A stretch of DNA of 16,628 nt from an uncultured Collinsella sp. (GTDB lineage Bacteria > Actinomycetota > Coriobacteriia > Coriobacteriales > Coriobacteriaceae), in the NCBI GenBank assembly GCA_937943045.1, contig CALEBN010000038.1, positions 1-16,628 of the forward strand. The letters run 5' to 3'. Position numbers and translations under genes: made by a program. Every line of letters begins with the position of its first letter. Within the stretch, counting starts at the first letter, position 1. This document shows, piece after piece, positions 1 to 8,183 of this stretch. Under the pieces are notes generated by a model. It saw only the letters and a program-made list of their open reading frames with translations, searched no databases and had not been told where the DNA came from.

Positions 1-1049
1 TGGATGGAGCTCGCGCGGAAGTTGTCGGAGTTGGACTTCATCGTCAGGCGGTAGACGCCCACGACCGGCTTAGGCTTTCCCTCGTAGACGCGGTCCCACA
101 CCATCTGCAGCACCTCGTCGGCGACGAAGTCCTTGCGGGTGCGGTTGGCGTCCACGATGGCCTCGATCAGGTTCTGCGGCACGTCTTTGTAGTTGGCCAG
201 GAGCTGCTTGGTGTCCTTGGGCAGGCAGTAGCCGCCGTAGCCGAAGCTGGGGTTGTTGTAGTGGCTGCCGATGCGCGGCTCCAGGCACACGCCGTCGATG
301 ACGTCGCGGGTGTTGAGGCCGCGGACCTCGCAGTAGGTGTCGAGCTCGTTGAAGTACGCCACTCGGAGGGCCAGGTACGTGTTGGCGAAGAGCTTGACGG
401 CCTCGGCCTCGGTGGTGCCCAGCACGAGCTCGGGGATGCCGATGGTTCCGTCGGCGTTCACGCGATCCAGCTCGTCGGGTTCCGCGCCTTGGGCAAGCAG
501 GCGTGCGAAGCGCTCGGCAGCCGCGACGGCGTCGGCGTCCTCCTTGGGCGCACCGACCACGATGCGGCTGGGGTGCAGGTTGTCGTATAGAGCTTTGCTC
601 TCGCGCAGGAACTCCGGGCTGAAGAAAATCTTGCTGTCGCCCAGCCTCTCGCGCAGGCCCGCGGTGTAGCCCACCGGGATGGTCGACTTGATGACGATCC
701 AGGCGTCCGGGTTCACAGAGCGCACGGCGGCGATGGCGGCCTCGACCGAGCTCGTGTCGAAGAAGTTCCTGTCCGAGTCGTAGTTGGTGGGCGTGGCGAT
801 AACGGCGTAGTCGGCGCCCGTATATGCCTCGGCCACGTCGACGGTGGCGTGTAGGTCGAGCTCGCGCTCCCCCGACTTGGCCTCCACCAGGAAGCGCTCG
901 ATCTCGTCGTCCTGGATGGGCGAAACGTAGTTGTTGATCTTCTTGACCTTTTCGGGCACGATGTCCAGCGCGTGCACCTCGTTGTGCTGCGAGAGCAGGA
1001 CGGCGAGGGACAGGCCGACGTAGCCGGTACCGGCAACAGTGATCTTCAT
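1..1049 (-). CDS. ugd: UDP-glucose 6-dehydrogenase, 3' end cut off by the window edge
   Basis: Oxidises UDP-glucose to UDP-glucuronate with two NAD+ in the cytoplasm, supplying GlcA for the surface polysaccharide. My translation gives 349 residues before the left edge. Visible features are the N-terminal NAD-binding GTGYVG (about residues 7-12), KSTIPVG (121-127), FFSPEFLRE (142-150), FANTYLALRVAYFNELD (221-237) and the catalytic-cysteine motif FGYGGYCLPKDTKQL with Cys275. The last visible residues (about 330-349) match the NAD-binding C-terminal domain start VGVYRL...SDNFRASSI of the short E. coli/Klebsiella-type Ugd. That family runs about 390 residues, so roughly 40 are missing. The ATG at 1049 follows a good GGAGA ribosome site. 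A terminator-like hairpin lies between this gene and the upstream 2-epimerase gene, so its expression may depend on read-through. A UDP-ManNAc dehydrogenase is less likely given the close Ugd-type motifs. Confidence 0.95.
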   Translation of the reverse strand, partial: MKITVAGTGYVGLSLAVLLSQHNEVHALDIVPEKVKKINNYVSPIQDDEIERFLVEAKSGERELDLHATVDVAEAYTGADYAVIATPTNYDSDRNFFDTSSVEAAIAAVRSVNPDAWIVIKSTIPVGYTAGLRERLGDSKIFFSPEFLRESKALYDNLHPSRIVVGAPKEDADAVAAAERFARLLAQGAEPDELDRVNADGTIGIPELVLGTTEAEAVKLFANTYLALRVAYFNELDTYCEVRGLNTRDVIDGVCLEPRIGSHYNNPSFGYGGYCLPKDTKQLLANYKDVPQNLIEAIVDANRTRKDFVADEVLQMVWDRVYEGKPKPVVGVYRLTMKSNSDNFRASSI

Positions 1050-1080
1050 GTCATTCTCCAATTGTCAAAGAACAGGTTAA

Positions 1081-1106
1081 AAATAGCCCCAACAACCGTT
1101 GAGGCT
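1081..1106 (-). terminator. Intrinsic-terminator-like hairpin between the 2-epimerase gene and ugd
   Basis: Read on the minus strand, AGCCTCAAC (1106-1098) pairs with GTTGGGGCT (1093-1085) as a nine-pair stem with one U-G wobble and a GGTT loop. It is followed by A and then five T (1083-1079). This is the classic shape of a Rho-independent terminator. It lies between two co-directional genes of the same pathway, seven bases past the 2-epimerase stop codon. No convincing promoter follows it before ugd, so it may partly terminate the operon unless read-through is promoted by the LoaP protein encoded at the operon head. The U tract is short, so it may be leaky. Confidence 0.7.
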
Positions 1107-1112
1107 TACAAG

Positions 1113-2294
1113 CTAGAGACTCTTCCTCCACACCATCTTGTCCACGACGCCGGTGTAGCTCTGGATGATCTTGACCACCTTGGTGGAGACGGTCTCGTCG
1201 GCGTAGTCGGGAACGGGGGCCTCGGGGAGCGACCCCTCCGCGTCGAGCTCGACGGCGGTGTGGACGGCCTGCAGCAGCCCCTTCTCGGAGATGCCGGCCA
1301 GCGTGAAGCAGGCCTTGTCCAGCGCCTCGGGGCGCTCGGTGGAGGTGCGGATGCACACCGCCGGGAAAGGATGCCCGACACTCGCGAAGAAGCTGGACTC
1401 CTCGGGCAGCGTGCCGGAGTCGGACACCACCGCGAAGGCGTTCATCTGCAGGCAGTTGTAGTCGTGGAAGCCCATGGGCTCGTGCATGCGCACGCGCGGG
1501 TCGAGCTCGAAGCCGGTGGCCTCCAGGCGCTTGCGGGAGCGCGGGTGGCAGGAGTACAGGATCGGCATGCCGTATTTCTCCGCGAGCGCGTTGATGGCGG
1601 TGAACAGGCTCGTGAAGTTCGCCTCGGTGTCGATGTTCTCCTCGCGGTGGGCGGACAGCAGCATGTAGCGCTTGGGCTCCAATCCGAGCTCGGAGAGGAT
1701 ATTCGATGCCTCGATCTTATCAAGGTTCGCGCGCAGGACCTCGGCCATGGGCGAGCCCGTGACGTAGGTGCGCTCCGGGGCGCAGCCGGTGTCCTTGAGG
1801 TAGCGGCGGGCGTGCTCGGAGTAGGCCAAGTTGACGTCGGAGATCACGTCGACGATGCGGCGGTTGGTCTCCTCGGGCAGGCACTCGTCCTTGCAGCGGT
1901 TGCCCGCCTCCATGTGGAAGATGGGGATGTGGAGCCTCTTGGCCGCGATGGCGGACAGGCAGCTGTTGGTGTCGCCCAGGATCAGCAGCGCGTCGGGCTG
2001 CACCTGCACCATGAGCTTGTAGCTCGCGGCGATGATGTTGCCCACGGTCTCGCCGAGGTCCGCGCCCACGGCGTCCAGGTAGACGTCCGGGTCGGCGAGC
2101 TCCAGGTCGCGGAAGAAGATGCCGTTGAGCGTGTAGTCGTAGTTCTGCCCGGTGTGCGCCAGCAGGCAGTCGAAGTGGCGGCGGCACTTCTTGATGACCT
2201 CGGACAGGCGGATGACCTCGGGGCGGGTGCCCACGATGACCAGGAGCTTCAGGCGGCCGTCATCTTTGAAGTGAATATTTACCGTGTTATCCAT
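1113..2294 (-). CDS. wbjD: Non-hydrolysing UDP-HexNAc 2-epimerase, WbjD/CapG/FnlC type
   Basis: 393 residues, the usual length for WbjD/CapG. Family role: inverts C2 of the UDP-6-deoxy-L-talose-type intermediate delivered by CapE/CapF to give UDP-N-acetyl-L-fucosamine. The fold is shared with WecB/MnaA. Visible motifs: VGTRPEVIRL (21-30), HTGQNYDY (47-54), LGDTNS (106-111), FHMEAGNRCKDE (126-137), PEETNRRIVDVISD (140-153), SAHREENID (214-222), CHPRSRKRLEATG (249-261) and SDSGTLPEESSFF (291-303), which carry the UDP-binding and catalytic acid/His positions of the family. The ATG at 2294 has an AAAGGA site five bases upstream. The GNRCKDE...PEETNRRIVDVISD block resembles the WbjD group, and capE and capF are present, so I prefer this over a plain UDP-GlcNAc/ManNAc epimerase. 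It is separated from capF by about 4.7 kb, whereas the three are normally adjacent. Confidence 0.93.
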   Translation of the reverse strand: MDNTVNIHFKDDGRLKLLVIVGTRPEVIRLSEVIKKCRRHFDCLLAHTGQNYDYTLNGIFFRDLELADPDVYLDAVGADLGETVGNIIAASYKLMVQVQPDALLILGDTNSCLSAIAAKRLHIPIFHMEAGNRCKDECLPEETNRRIVDVISDVNLAYSEHARRYLKDTGCAPERTYVTGSPMAEVLRANLDKIEASNILSELGLEPKRYMLLSAHREENIDTEANFTSLFTAINALAEKYGMPILYSCHPRSRKRLEATGFELDPRVRMHEPMGFHDYNCLQMNAFAVVSDSGTLPEESSFFASVGHPFPAVCIRTSTERPEALDKACFTLAGISEKGLLQAVHTAVELDAEGSLPEAPVPDYADETVSTKVVKIIQSYTGVVDKMVWRKSL

Positions 2295-2371
2295 TCGAAT
2301 CCTTTCTCGGAGGAAGCCAATTCAACAGAGTCGCAATGGCAAGAGAATCATTGAACACCGTTCGTCGACCC

Positions 2372-3883
2372 TTATCGGGTCCTCGCCCTCTTCGATTTTG
2401 AGGCGACCGAGATGACGAGCCCGTGCTCGTACTCGTTCATCGAGAGCTTCCAACAAAGGAACGAGTAGACGGCAGCCGTGAGGCAGCCCGCGAGGAGCAA
2501 CCCCGACCAGCCCCTGACGGGGAAGAGGCGGTCCAGGACAATGCTGACCCCGAGCGTGACCGCGGCAGGTAACAGCCAGCTCCCGAATGTGTCGGCGAAG
2601 AAGCTCTTGAGGTCAATCCCAAGGGAGTTCCTATAGATGACGTTCTGCCCGACGGTCCTCAAAAAGTAGGCGATGCAGATGGAGAGGCATCCACCAAGGG
2701 CGCCGAGGGGCACGGAGAGGACGAAACCAAGAACGACGTTGCAGGCGGCCATGGCGAGGAATACGAATGCCTTTGCTCGCACCTGCCCCGCCGCAGTGAT
2801 CGCCGTGACGCCGACGAGCTGCGGAAGCTCGATGAGGCTGGGGATAATGAGCAGGAGAGTACACAGCCAGAGGCCGTCGTACCCGTTGCCCATCCAGCAC
2901 TGGATGAACCAACCGCCGAGACCGAAGAAGCAGACCTCGATGAAGCCGATGATATACAGTTGCACCCTGCCGAAGCGGACCATGAGGGTCTGTAGGCCCT
3001 CACCAACGCCGACGACTGCGCGAGAGACCTTCGGCATGAACATGCCGTTCAGGGCGCTCGCAACCGTGTAGACATAACTCTCGAGCGACGAAGCGAGACC
3101 GAATAGCGCGACCTCGGAAGTGGTGGCGGTGATGGCGATGATGGACGGCATGACCGCGAAGATGAACCGTTGGCAGACCTGGCCGACCATGACCCACACG
3201 GAGAAACCGACCACCTCGCGGGCGAGCCCCGAGTCCCAGCCTGCGAGATCCGCCCTCGCCTTGGTACCCCTATGGACAAGCACGAGTTTGGCGAGTGTGG
3301 TGACGACACTGACGGCAGCGTTGACGATAACGAGCGCTACAACCCCCCAGCCCATCAGGAGGGTCACGACGATGAGGAGCACCGTCAGCACCTTTTGGAT
3401 GAGATTGCACGCGTTAAGGGCGACGAACCGTTCGTTGGCAGTTAGGATGCCGTTCAGGGGCGCGAACGGGAAGGAGAAGATGCTGTAGAACGCAACGATG
3501 ACGAACAGCGTCTTGAAAACGGGCATCTGCTCTGGCGTGAGACCGGAGTAAAGACCATCGATATTGAAGAATACGACCACGAGGGCGACGGCGATGAGAC
3601 AGGTTATCGCGATATAGGTCTTATAAACAATGCCCAGGAACATCCCGACGGCATCCTCTTTGCCCTCCGCATAGTACTTCGAGAGAAAGCGCGAGACGGA
3701 ATCTCCGAGCCCGAAATCGAGCAGGAAGAAATTGACGACGGAGAGAGCGAGTGTGTAGAGACCGTAATCGTCCGCACCGATGCAAGAGATCATCCAAGGG
3801 GTGTAGATGAGCCCCGCAACAGTGTTGAAGGCAACGGCACCATAGGATAGAACGGCGCCGGCTTTGTATTGGTTAACTTTCAC
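2372..3883 (-). CDS. wzx: Polysaccharide repeat-unit flippase (Wzx-like, MOP/PST superfamily)
   Basis: Integral membrane protein of 503 residues that in this family moves undecaprenyl-diphosphate-linked repeat units from the inner to the outer face of the membrane. The translation shows about 12-14 hydrophobic spans in the usual Wzx spacing. Its N-terminus resembles other PST flippases: after helix 1 (about 10-32) come YTPWMISCIGADDYGLYTLA and the LLDFGLGDSVSRFLSKYYA segment (about 55-73). The start is GTG at 3883, whose GTGA overlaps the wzy stop codon by three bases; a GGAGAG site lies just upstream, so wzy and wzx are probably translationally coupled. The gene is GC-richer than the wzy-GT-acetyltransferase block upstream of it. 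Substrate specificity cannot be read from sequence. Confidence 0.92.
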   Translation of the reverse strand: MKVNQYKAGAVLSYGAVAFNTVAGLIYTPWMISCIGADDYGLYTLALSVVNFFLLDFGLGDSVSRFLSKYYAEGKEDAVGMFLGIVYKTYIAITCLIAVALVVVFFNIDGLYSGLTPEQMPVFKTLFVIVAFYSIFSFPFAPLNGILTANERFVALNACNLIQKVLTVLLIVVTLLMGWGVVALVIVNAAVSVVTTLAKLVLVHRGTKARADLAGWDSGLAREVVGFSVWVMVGQVCQRFIFAVMPSIIAITATTSEVALFGLASSLESYVYTVASALNGMFMPKVSRAVVGVGEGLQTLMVRFGRVQLYIIGFIEVCFFGLGGWFIQCWMGNGYDGLWLCTLLLIIPSLIELPQLVGVTAITAAGQVRAKAFVFLAMAACNVVLGFVLSVPLGALGGCLSICIAYFLRTVGQNVIYRNSLGIDLKSFFADTFGSWLLPAAVTLGVSIVLDRLFPVRGWSGLLLAGCLTAAVYSFLCWKLSMNEYEHGLVISVASKSKRARTR

Positions 3884-5169
3884 TGTTCTCTCTCCATTAA
3901 TTCAGAAGGTTCGACAGTTTGCTCTTCAATAGGCACCCTTCGTCCTATGCAGTAGAGAGGAAGCAAATAGAACCAGAGAACTATGGTCATGTATTGACTC
4001 CAGTCACCGCGCTGTCCACTAATTACAACAAACACGGCAAAAATGAGGTAAGCGATAGTCCAGATGGACTGATCCTTACCCTCCTCCAATCGATTGTAAT
4101 AGCTCTCATCAAGAACGGTGCAAACGACCCCCCAAATGAAAGGAGCCAAAAAAATACCGACAAGACCAAAAACAGCATATCCTTCTCCAAGGACGCTATT
4201 GCCAGCAGTTGAGTAACCCGTAGCAGCCAAACCAGGATTAATCTGCTTAAGCACCTGCATGCTAAGCGGCTCTGGCTTAAAATCCCAAATCGCTCGAGGA
4301 ATAAAAGCAAATAGAGGCTTCAGATACACAACAGGATTAATCAAGTCGATGTGAGTACTAAGCAGTTCATTAAACCAGTGATAGCTAGAGCTAAAGTCAG
4401 CGCTTTCGAAAATATAATCAATATCAAAAATGGTTTTGAAGGAGATTGGCTCTCCCAGTCCAAAGCAACGAATGAAATTTAAAATAACCATCGCAAAAAG
4501 CAAAGCAATAATACTGAATGCTGTATAAACAACTTGCTGGTGTATAGAAGTATGTCTTAGACTAAAAATGACAAGCATTGCAATGATAGAAATCAAAAAG
4601 AGTCGCGTAAAACCAAATAATAGGGTCATAACGATGTATATCAAAAGAGATATAAGCGCACGTCTCTTGTCTTTTTCATTATTTGCAGTAACCCACAGAG
4701 CCAAAACGCACGGAACGAGTAGGTGGATTGCAAAAGTGAACGAGGATTCAATTCCTCCATCCCTCAAAGTAAGCTGCTTGGAGGTCATTTTTCCAGATAA
4801 AACCTGAGAGATCCCCCCTACACCAATTTGCGAGATTAGAAGCGCAACGCTAGCAGCAAGGAAAATCCAGAATAAAACCCAGGCAACGGATTTATTTGGA
4901 GCAATAACTTCAGATTTTGATGGCCTTTGTATTCCGCTCCTTTTCAATCGACCAATTGTTCCCCCAACTGTGAATGCGAGGATGCCAATAAAAGCATATA
5001 GATCAATTGTTGAGGCGTTTATATAGAGATGCTCGTCAACAGTAAGCGGATAGAGGACAAAAATCATGAAGTAGCAGAGCATCCAAACCGTAGAAGAGGA
5101 TAGAAACCTGCCCCTACGATAGTTGGAAGCAAAATTAAATATAATAATTAATGTAATCAAAAGTTTCAA
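3880..5169 (-). CDS. wzy: Oligosaccharide repeat-unit polymerase (Wzy-like)
   Basis: 429 residues, almost entirely hydrophobic, with about 10-12 predicted membrane spans and a large polar loop around residues 230-310. That loop contains YHWFNELLSTHIDLI and the region LKPLFAFIPRAIWDFKPEP, a pattern common in Gram-positive and Gram-negative O-antigen/capsule polymerases. Family role: joins flipped repeat units on the outer face of the membrane. Sequence conservation in this family is very low, so the call rests on topology, this loop and the neighbouring wzx. The start appears to be TTG at 5169, two bases after the stop of the preceding glycosyltransferase gene, with only a weak AGGG-like site; no ATG lies near the first helix. 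The gene is AT-rich, in contrast to capE/capF and ugd. Confidence 0.87.
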   Translation of the reverse strand: MKLLITLIIIFNFASNYRRGRFLSSSTVWMLCYFMIFVLYPLTVDEHLYINASTIDLYAFIGILAFTVGGTIGRLKRSGIQRPSKSEVIAPNKSVAWVLFWIFLAASVALLISQIGVGGISQVLSGKMTSKQLTLRDGGIESSFTFAIHLLVPCVLALWVTANNEKDKRRALISLLIYIVMTLLFGFTRLFLISIIAMLVIFSLRHTSIHQQVVYTAFSIIALLFAMVILNFIRCFGLGEPISFKTIFDIDYIFESADFSSSYHWFNELLSTHIDLINPVVYLKPLFAFIPRAIWDFKPEPLSMQVLKQINPGLAATGYSTAGNSVLGEGYAVFGLVGIFLAPFIWGVVCTVLDESYYNRLEEGKDQSIWTIAYLIFAVFVVISGQRGDWSQYMTIVLWFYLLPLYCIGRRVPIEEQTVEPSELMEREQ

Positions 5170-5171
5170 AG

Positions 5172-6341
5172 CTATGCCCTGTCGGTCTCATGTCCGATAC
5201 TCATTCGTGCAATATCCGAATACAGGAAATGATTCTTCGAAATCTTTGCGACCTCGTTCATATCGCAAAGAACGCCGGGGCTTTCAATTCTCTCGATATC
5301 TGCCTTAAGGGACTCTGAGTCATCACCGCTTGTAAAAGCCGCGTTTCCCCCGCAATCGACATGCGTAGTTCCGTCCCAGCGCTTAATAAGTATTGGCTTG
5401 CCCATAGCGACAGCTTGCTCCCAATAAACAGAATGACGACCAGGGAAAACCACTAGATCAGCTACGGCGAAATAATCATAAGAGTCCGATGTGTTAGCCC
5501 AAGGCACATAAGATATGCGATCGCATGCAAGTCTTTTCTCAAACTCTGCCTTCATCGAGGGAACTACAGGGCCGAATACAAGAAGCTTTACATGTTTGCC
5601 CATCTTGGCGACAGCATCCATGAGAGCGAGAACCTGCATCTTAGCCTCATCGATCTTTCCACCTGTTACGATAATAAAATCGTTGCCGGCGTATCCAAAA
5701 CGCTTCTTGGTTTTGACGATTGAAGCAGAGTCAGAAGCCCTATTCACTTCATCATCATCGGCACCCATGACAAGAAGCTGACACTTTTCCTTGGGAAGCC
5801 CGTAATTTTCCTCCAGAAATTCGACACGTGCGGGAAGAACTCCCCAAAATCGTTCTGTATAGGGCAGCGCAAGCTGGGCCTCATGACGCCAGATAATCCT
5901 ATGAAGAATATGAAGCGAAACCCAGTTGCCAGCGCTGTTCGAATAATCTGCATGGCTATCAATGAATAGCTTGACGTTGGGGTGTGCCTTTACATAATTA
6001 ACGATAATTGGCATATCGCCAAACTGGCAGCCGTGGCAGAAAATAATATCAGGCGAAGCGGCTGCAACCGCTTCGCCGGTTCCTATGTAGTGACGCAATC
6101 TCTGCAATTGAGGATTCGAATGTTTGTACTGCAGCCTTGTAACTTTAATGCCATTCTCGTTTAAATAGGAGTAAGACGATTTTTCAATGTAAGAGGTCTC
6201 TCCATTGCTATCAAAGGACTGCATAGAGGCAATTATCTCAACCTCATACCCAAGTTTCTTATGAAACTTGGGTAACAAATTCTCCTGATAAGAATAGTTA
6301 TCGATATAGAAACTAGCCAAACAGATATGTAAGATTTTCAT
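5172..6341 (-). CDS. Glycosyltransferase, GT4/GT-B fold
   Basis: 389 residues. It begins MKILHICLASFY, an N-terminal Rossmann strand, followed by NYSYQENLLPKFHKKLGYEVEIIAS, seen in many capsule/O-antigen GT4 enzymes. The C-terminal half has FIIVTGGKIDEAKMQ (about 222-236), LLVFGPVVPS (253-262) and the donor-site region VVFPGRHSVYWEQAVAMGKPIL (about 297-318) with Glu308 in the EX7E-like position. It most likely adds one sugar to the lipid-linked repeat unit on the cytoplasmic face; donor and linkage are not predictable. Glucuronate is one candidate because ugd is in the operon. The ATG at 6341 overlaps the acetyltransferase stop (ATGA) and has an AAGGA site six bases upstream. Base composition is AT-rich like the two adjacent genes, suggesting a shared recent origin. 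Confidence 0.9.
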   Translation of the reverse strand: MKILHICLASFYIDNYSYQENLLPKFHKKLGYEVEIIASMQSFDSNGETSYIEKSSYSYLNENGIKVTRLQYKHSNPQLQRLRHYIGTGEAVAAASPDIIFCHGCQFGDMPIIVNYVKAHPNVKLFIDSHADYSNSAGNWVSLHILHRIIWRHEAQLALPYTERFWGVLPARVEFLEENYGLPKEKCQLLVMGADDDEVNRASDSASIVKTKKRFGYAGNDFIIVTGGKIDEAKMQVLALMDAVAKMGKHVKLLVFGPVVPSMKAEFEKRLACDRISYVPWANTSDSYDYFAVADLVVFPGRHSVYWEQAVAMGKPILIKRWDGTTHVDCGGNAAFTSGDDSESLKADIERIESPGVLCDMNEVAKISKNHFLYSDIARMSIGHETDRA

Positions 6342-6958
6342 CGGCTGTCCTTAACGAAGCGCTGAATAAATAAATCAGGGTTATCAAATGAATTGCTTGC
6401 TTCAGTTAGGCGAGCGTCATCCCAAGTCCACCATTCCGACGAAATCAAGTCGGATATTTGACTACTAGAGAACCTATACCGAAGCAGGCGGGCTGGATTG
6501 CCGGCTACAATCCCATAGGCGGGCACATCTTTTGTGACAACGCTGCCTGCTCCAATAACAGCTCCAACACCGATTGAGACTCCAGAAAGGATGGTTGCCC
6601 CAGCCCCAATCCAAACGTCAGATGAAATAACGGTCTTATTTGTTATTGCATCTTTAAATTGGGAGAAATTTTTTCCCATCACGTTATTTCCTTCACAGAA
6701 TACCGGTGAGGTCGAAACGTATGACATCTGATGGGACGCCCCGCCGATACGGCAGCAATCTGCAATAGAGCAGAATGAACCAATCTGCGCGTTAACCGTG
6801 AAGCAATCGTGCCCGATATAAGAATAACGACCAAGACTAGTGTTGTTAAGTTGCGTACCGGAACACACGCGCGAGGTGCGGTGAATAGTGCAGTCGGTAA
6901 TAGCCGGAGGCTGTAAAATTGCTCTTAGGCCCTTTGCGACATAGCGCTTCAAATCCAT
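6338..6958 (-). CDS. Hexapeptide-repeat (left-handed beta-helix) acetyltransferase, CatB/Vat-like
   Basis: 206 residues. Repeated [LIV]-G-x-x-x-x turns occur from about residue 33 to 60 (LGRYSYIGHDCFTVNAQIGSF) and again at 109-141 (SSDVWIGAGATILSGVSIG). The typical end of this family, PAYGIVAGNPARLLR, is at about 146-160. The acceptor-loop block GGASHQMSYVSTSPVF (72-87) contains His76 in the position of the catalytic histidine of xenobiotic acetyltransferases. It probably O-acetylates a sugar of the repeat, comparable in role to CapH-type FucNAc acetyltransferases of Staphylococcus. It lacks the N-terminal Rossmann-like domain of PglD, so N-acetylation of the 4-amino sugar is a less favoured alternative. 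The ATG at 6958 lies six bases after the capF stop, with GAGGAAG within the end of capF as ribosome site. Confidence 0.9.
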   Translation of the reverse strand: MDLKRYVAKGLRAILQPPAITDCTIHRTSRVCSGTQLNNTSLGRYSYIGHDCFTVNAQIGSFCSIADCCRIGGASHQMSYVSTSPVFCEGNNVMGKNFSQFKDAITNKTVISSDVWIGAGATILSGVSIGVGAVIGAGSVVTKDVPAYGIVAGNPARLLRYRFSSSQISDLISSEWWTWDDARLTEASNSFDNPDLFIQRFVKDSR

Positions 6959-6964
6959 GCTGGA

Positions 6965-8182
6965 CTAAACTTCCTCGTAAAAGGTGTCGGGGTTCTCGGG
7001 GTCGAAGGGCTCGTTGGCCCACATGACCGTCACGAGGTCCTCGGTGTCGGACAGGTTGGTGATGGAGTGCGTGTATCCGGGGACCATCTCCACGGCGCGC
7101 ATGTCGGAACCCGAGACGGTGTACTCGTCGACGGGGAACGGGTTTCCATCGGAGTCCTCCCCCACCTTCCTGAGCTTGATACTCGCGGTGCCGGAGACCA
7201 CCAGGAACCTCTCCCACTTGCTCATGTGCCAGTGGTTGCCCTTGGTGATGCCGGGCCTCGAGACGTTGACGGAGACCTGCCCGCGCTCCGGCGTGCGCAG
7301 GAACTCGGTGAACGAGCCGCGGTCGTCGATATTGGGCTTGAGGCCGTAGGCGAAGTGCCCCGGCTCGTAGTAGGAAAGGAACGTGCTCCAGAGCTTCTTG
7401 GAGAAGGAACCCTCGGAAAGGTCCGGCACCGAGAGGGTCTCGCGGCTGTCTCGGAAGCAGCCCAGCAGGTAGACGATCTCGCCCAGCGTCTTCACGTCGG
7501 TCCCGGGGACGTAGCAGAAATCCTCACCTTCGATGCGCTCCAGCCCGTCGTAACCGCAGCGGTGCTCCTGCCCCAGCAGGGCGCCCAGCATCTCGTCGAC
7601 GAGGTCGTCGATATAGAGGAGCTCCAGTTCCACCGAGGGGTCGTTGACGGTGTAGGGGCGGCCGTTGGCGATGGCGTCGCAGAAGGTGGCCACGGCGGAG
7701 TTGTACCGCGGGCGGCACCACTTGCCGTAGAGGTTGGGAAAGCGGTAGATGAGCACCTGGGCGCCGGTCCTCTCGGAATAGTTGCGGAACAGGCCCTCCC
7801 CCGCGAGCTTCGACTCGCCGTAGACCGATCCCTCGAAGCGGCCCGACAGGCTCGCCTGAGCGGAGCTGGAGAGCATGACGGGGCACTTGTTGCCGTGGCG
7901 CTCCAGGGCGTCCAGCAGCGTGGAGGCGAACCCGAAGTTGCCCTCCATGAACTCGGATTGGTCCTTGGGGCGGTTGACGCCGGCCAGGTTGAAGACGAAG
8001 TCGGCGCGGGAGCAGAAGTCCTCCAGCTCCTTGGGCATGGAGTCGATGTCGTACTCCATGACCTCGAGGGGAAGGAGTGACTGGTATTTCGCGCGGCGGT
8101 CCTTGCCGTCCCTTATGTTCTTCAGCGCGCAGCAGAGGTTCCTCCCGACGAACCCCTTCGCACCTGTGACGAGGACGCGCAC
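6965..8182 (-). CDS. capF: UDP-6-deoxy-L-talose-type reductase, CapF/WbjC/FnlB (SDR plus cupin)
   Basis: Bifunctional enzyme of UDP-L-FucNAc synthesis: a C-terminal zinc cupin epimerises the CapE product at C3 and the N-terminal SDR domain reduces C4 (established for S. aureus CapF). Visible features: GAKGFVG NAD-binding loop (7-13), NLAGVNRPKDQSEF (65-78), SSSAQAS (105-111), active-site YGESK with Tyr121 and Lys125, FPNLYGKW (148-155), and in the cupin GNHWHMSKWERFLVVSG (315-331) with metal-ligand candidates His317, His319 and Glu324, plus His372. I place the start at GTG 8182, giving 405 residues. It lies one base after the capE stop with GAGGCGG upstream and begins RVLVTG at the Rossmann strand. 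A longer reading to 8272 would add 30 low-complexity residues overlapping capE and is rejected. GC-rich like capE. Confidence 0.93.
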   Translation of the reverse strand: MRVLVTGAKGFVGRNLCCALKNIRDGKDRRAKYQSLLPLEVMEYDIDSMPKELEDFCSRADFVFNLAGVNRPKDQSEFMEGNFGFASTLLDALERHGNKCPVMLSSSAQASLSGRFEGSVYGESKLAGEGLFRNYSERTGAQVLIYRFPNLYGKWCRPRYNSAVATFCDAIANGRPYTVNDPSVELELLYIDDLVDEMLGALLGQEHRCGYDGLERIEGEDFCYVPGTDVKTLGEIVYLLGCFRDSRETLSVPDLSEGSFSKKLWSTFLSYYEPGHFAYGLKPNIDDRGSFTEFLRTPERGQVSVNVSRPGITKGNHWHMSKWERFLVVSGTASIKLRKVGEDSDGNPFPVDEYTVSGSDMRAVEMVPGYTHSITNLSDTEDLVTVMWANEPFDPENPDTFYEEV

Positions 8183-8183
8183 C

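Noticed and set aside
1060..1067. TTGACA on the minus strand just upstream of ugd, as a -35 box
   Set aside because: No acceptable -10 hexamer lies 15-19 bases downstream; that position falls at and inside the ugd start codon region.
972..2354. 460-codon open frame on the plus strand opposite the 2-epimerase and ugd genes
   Set aside because: Composition is that of an antisense shadow of GC-rich coding DNA (Val/Gly/Asp/His-rich, no domain). The opposite strand encodes a complete, well-conserved epimerase.
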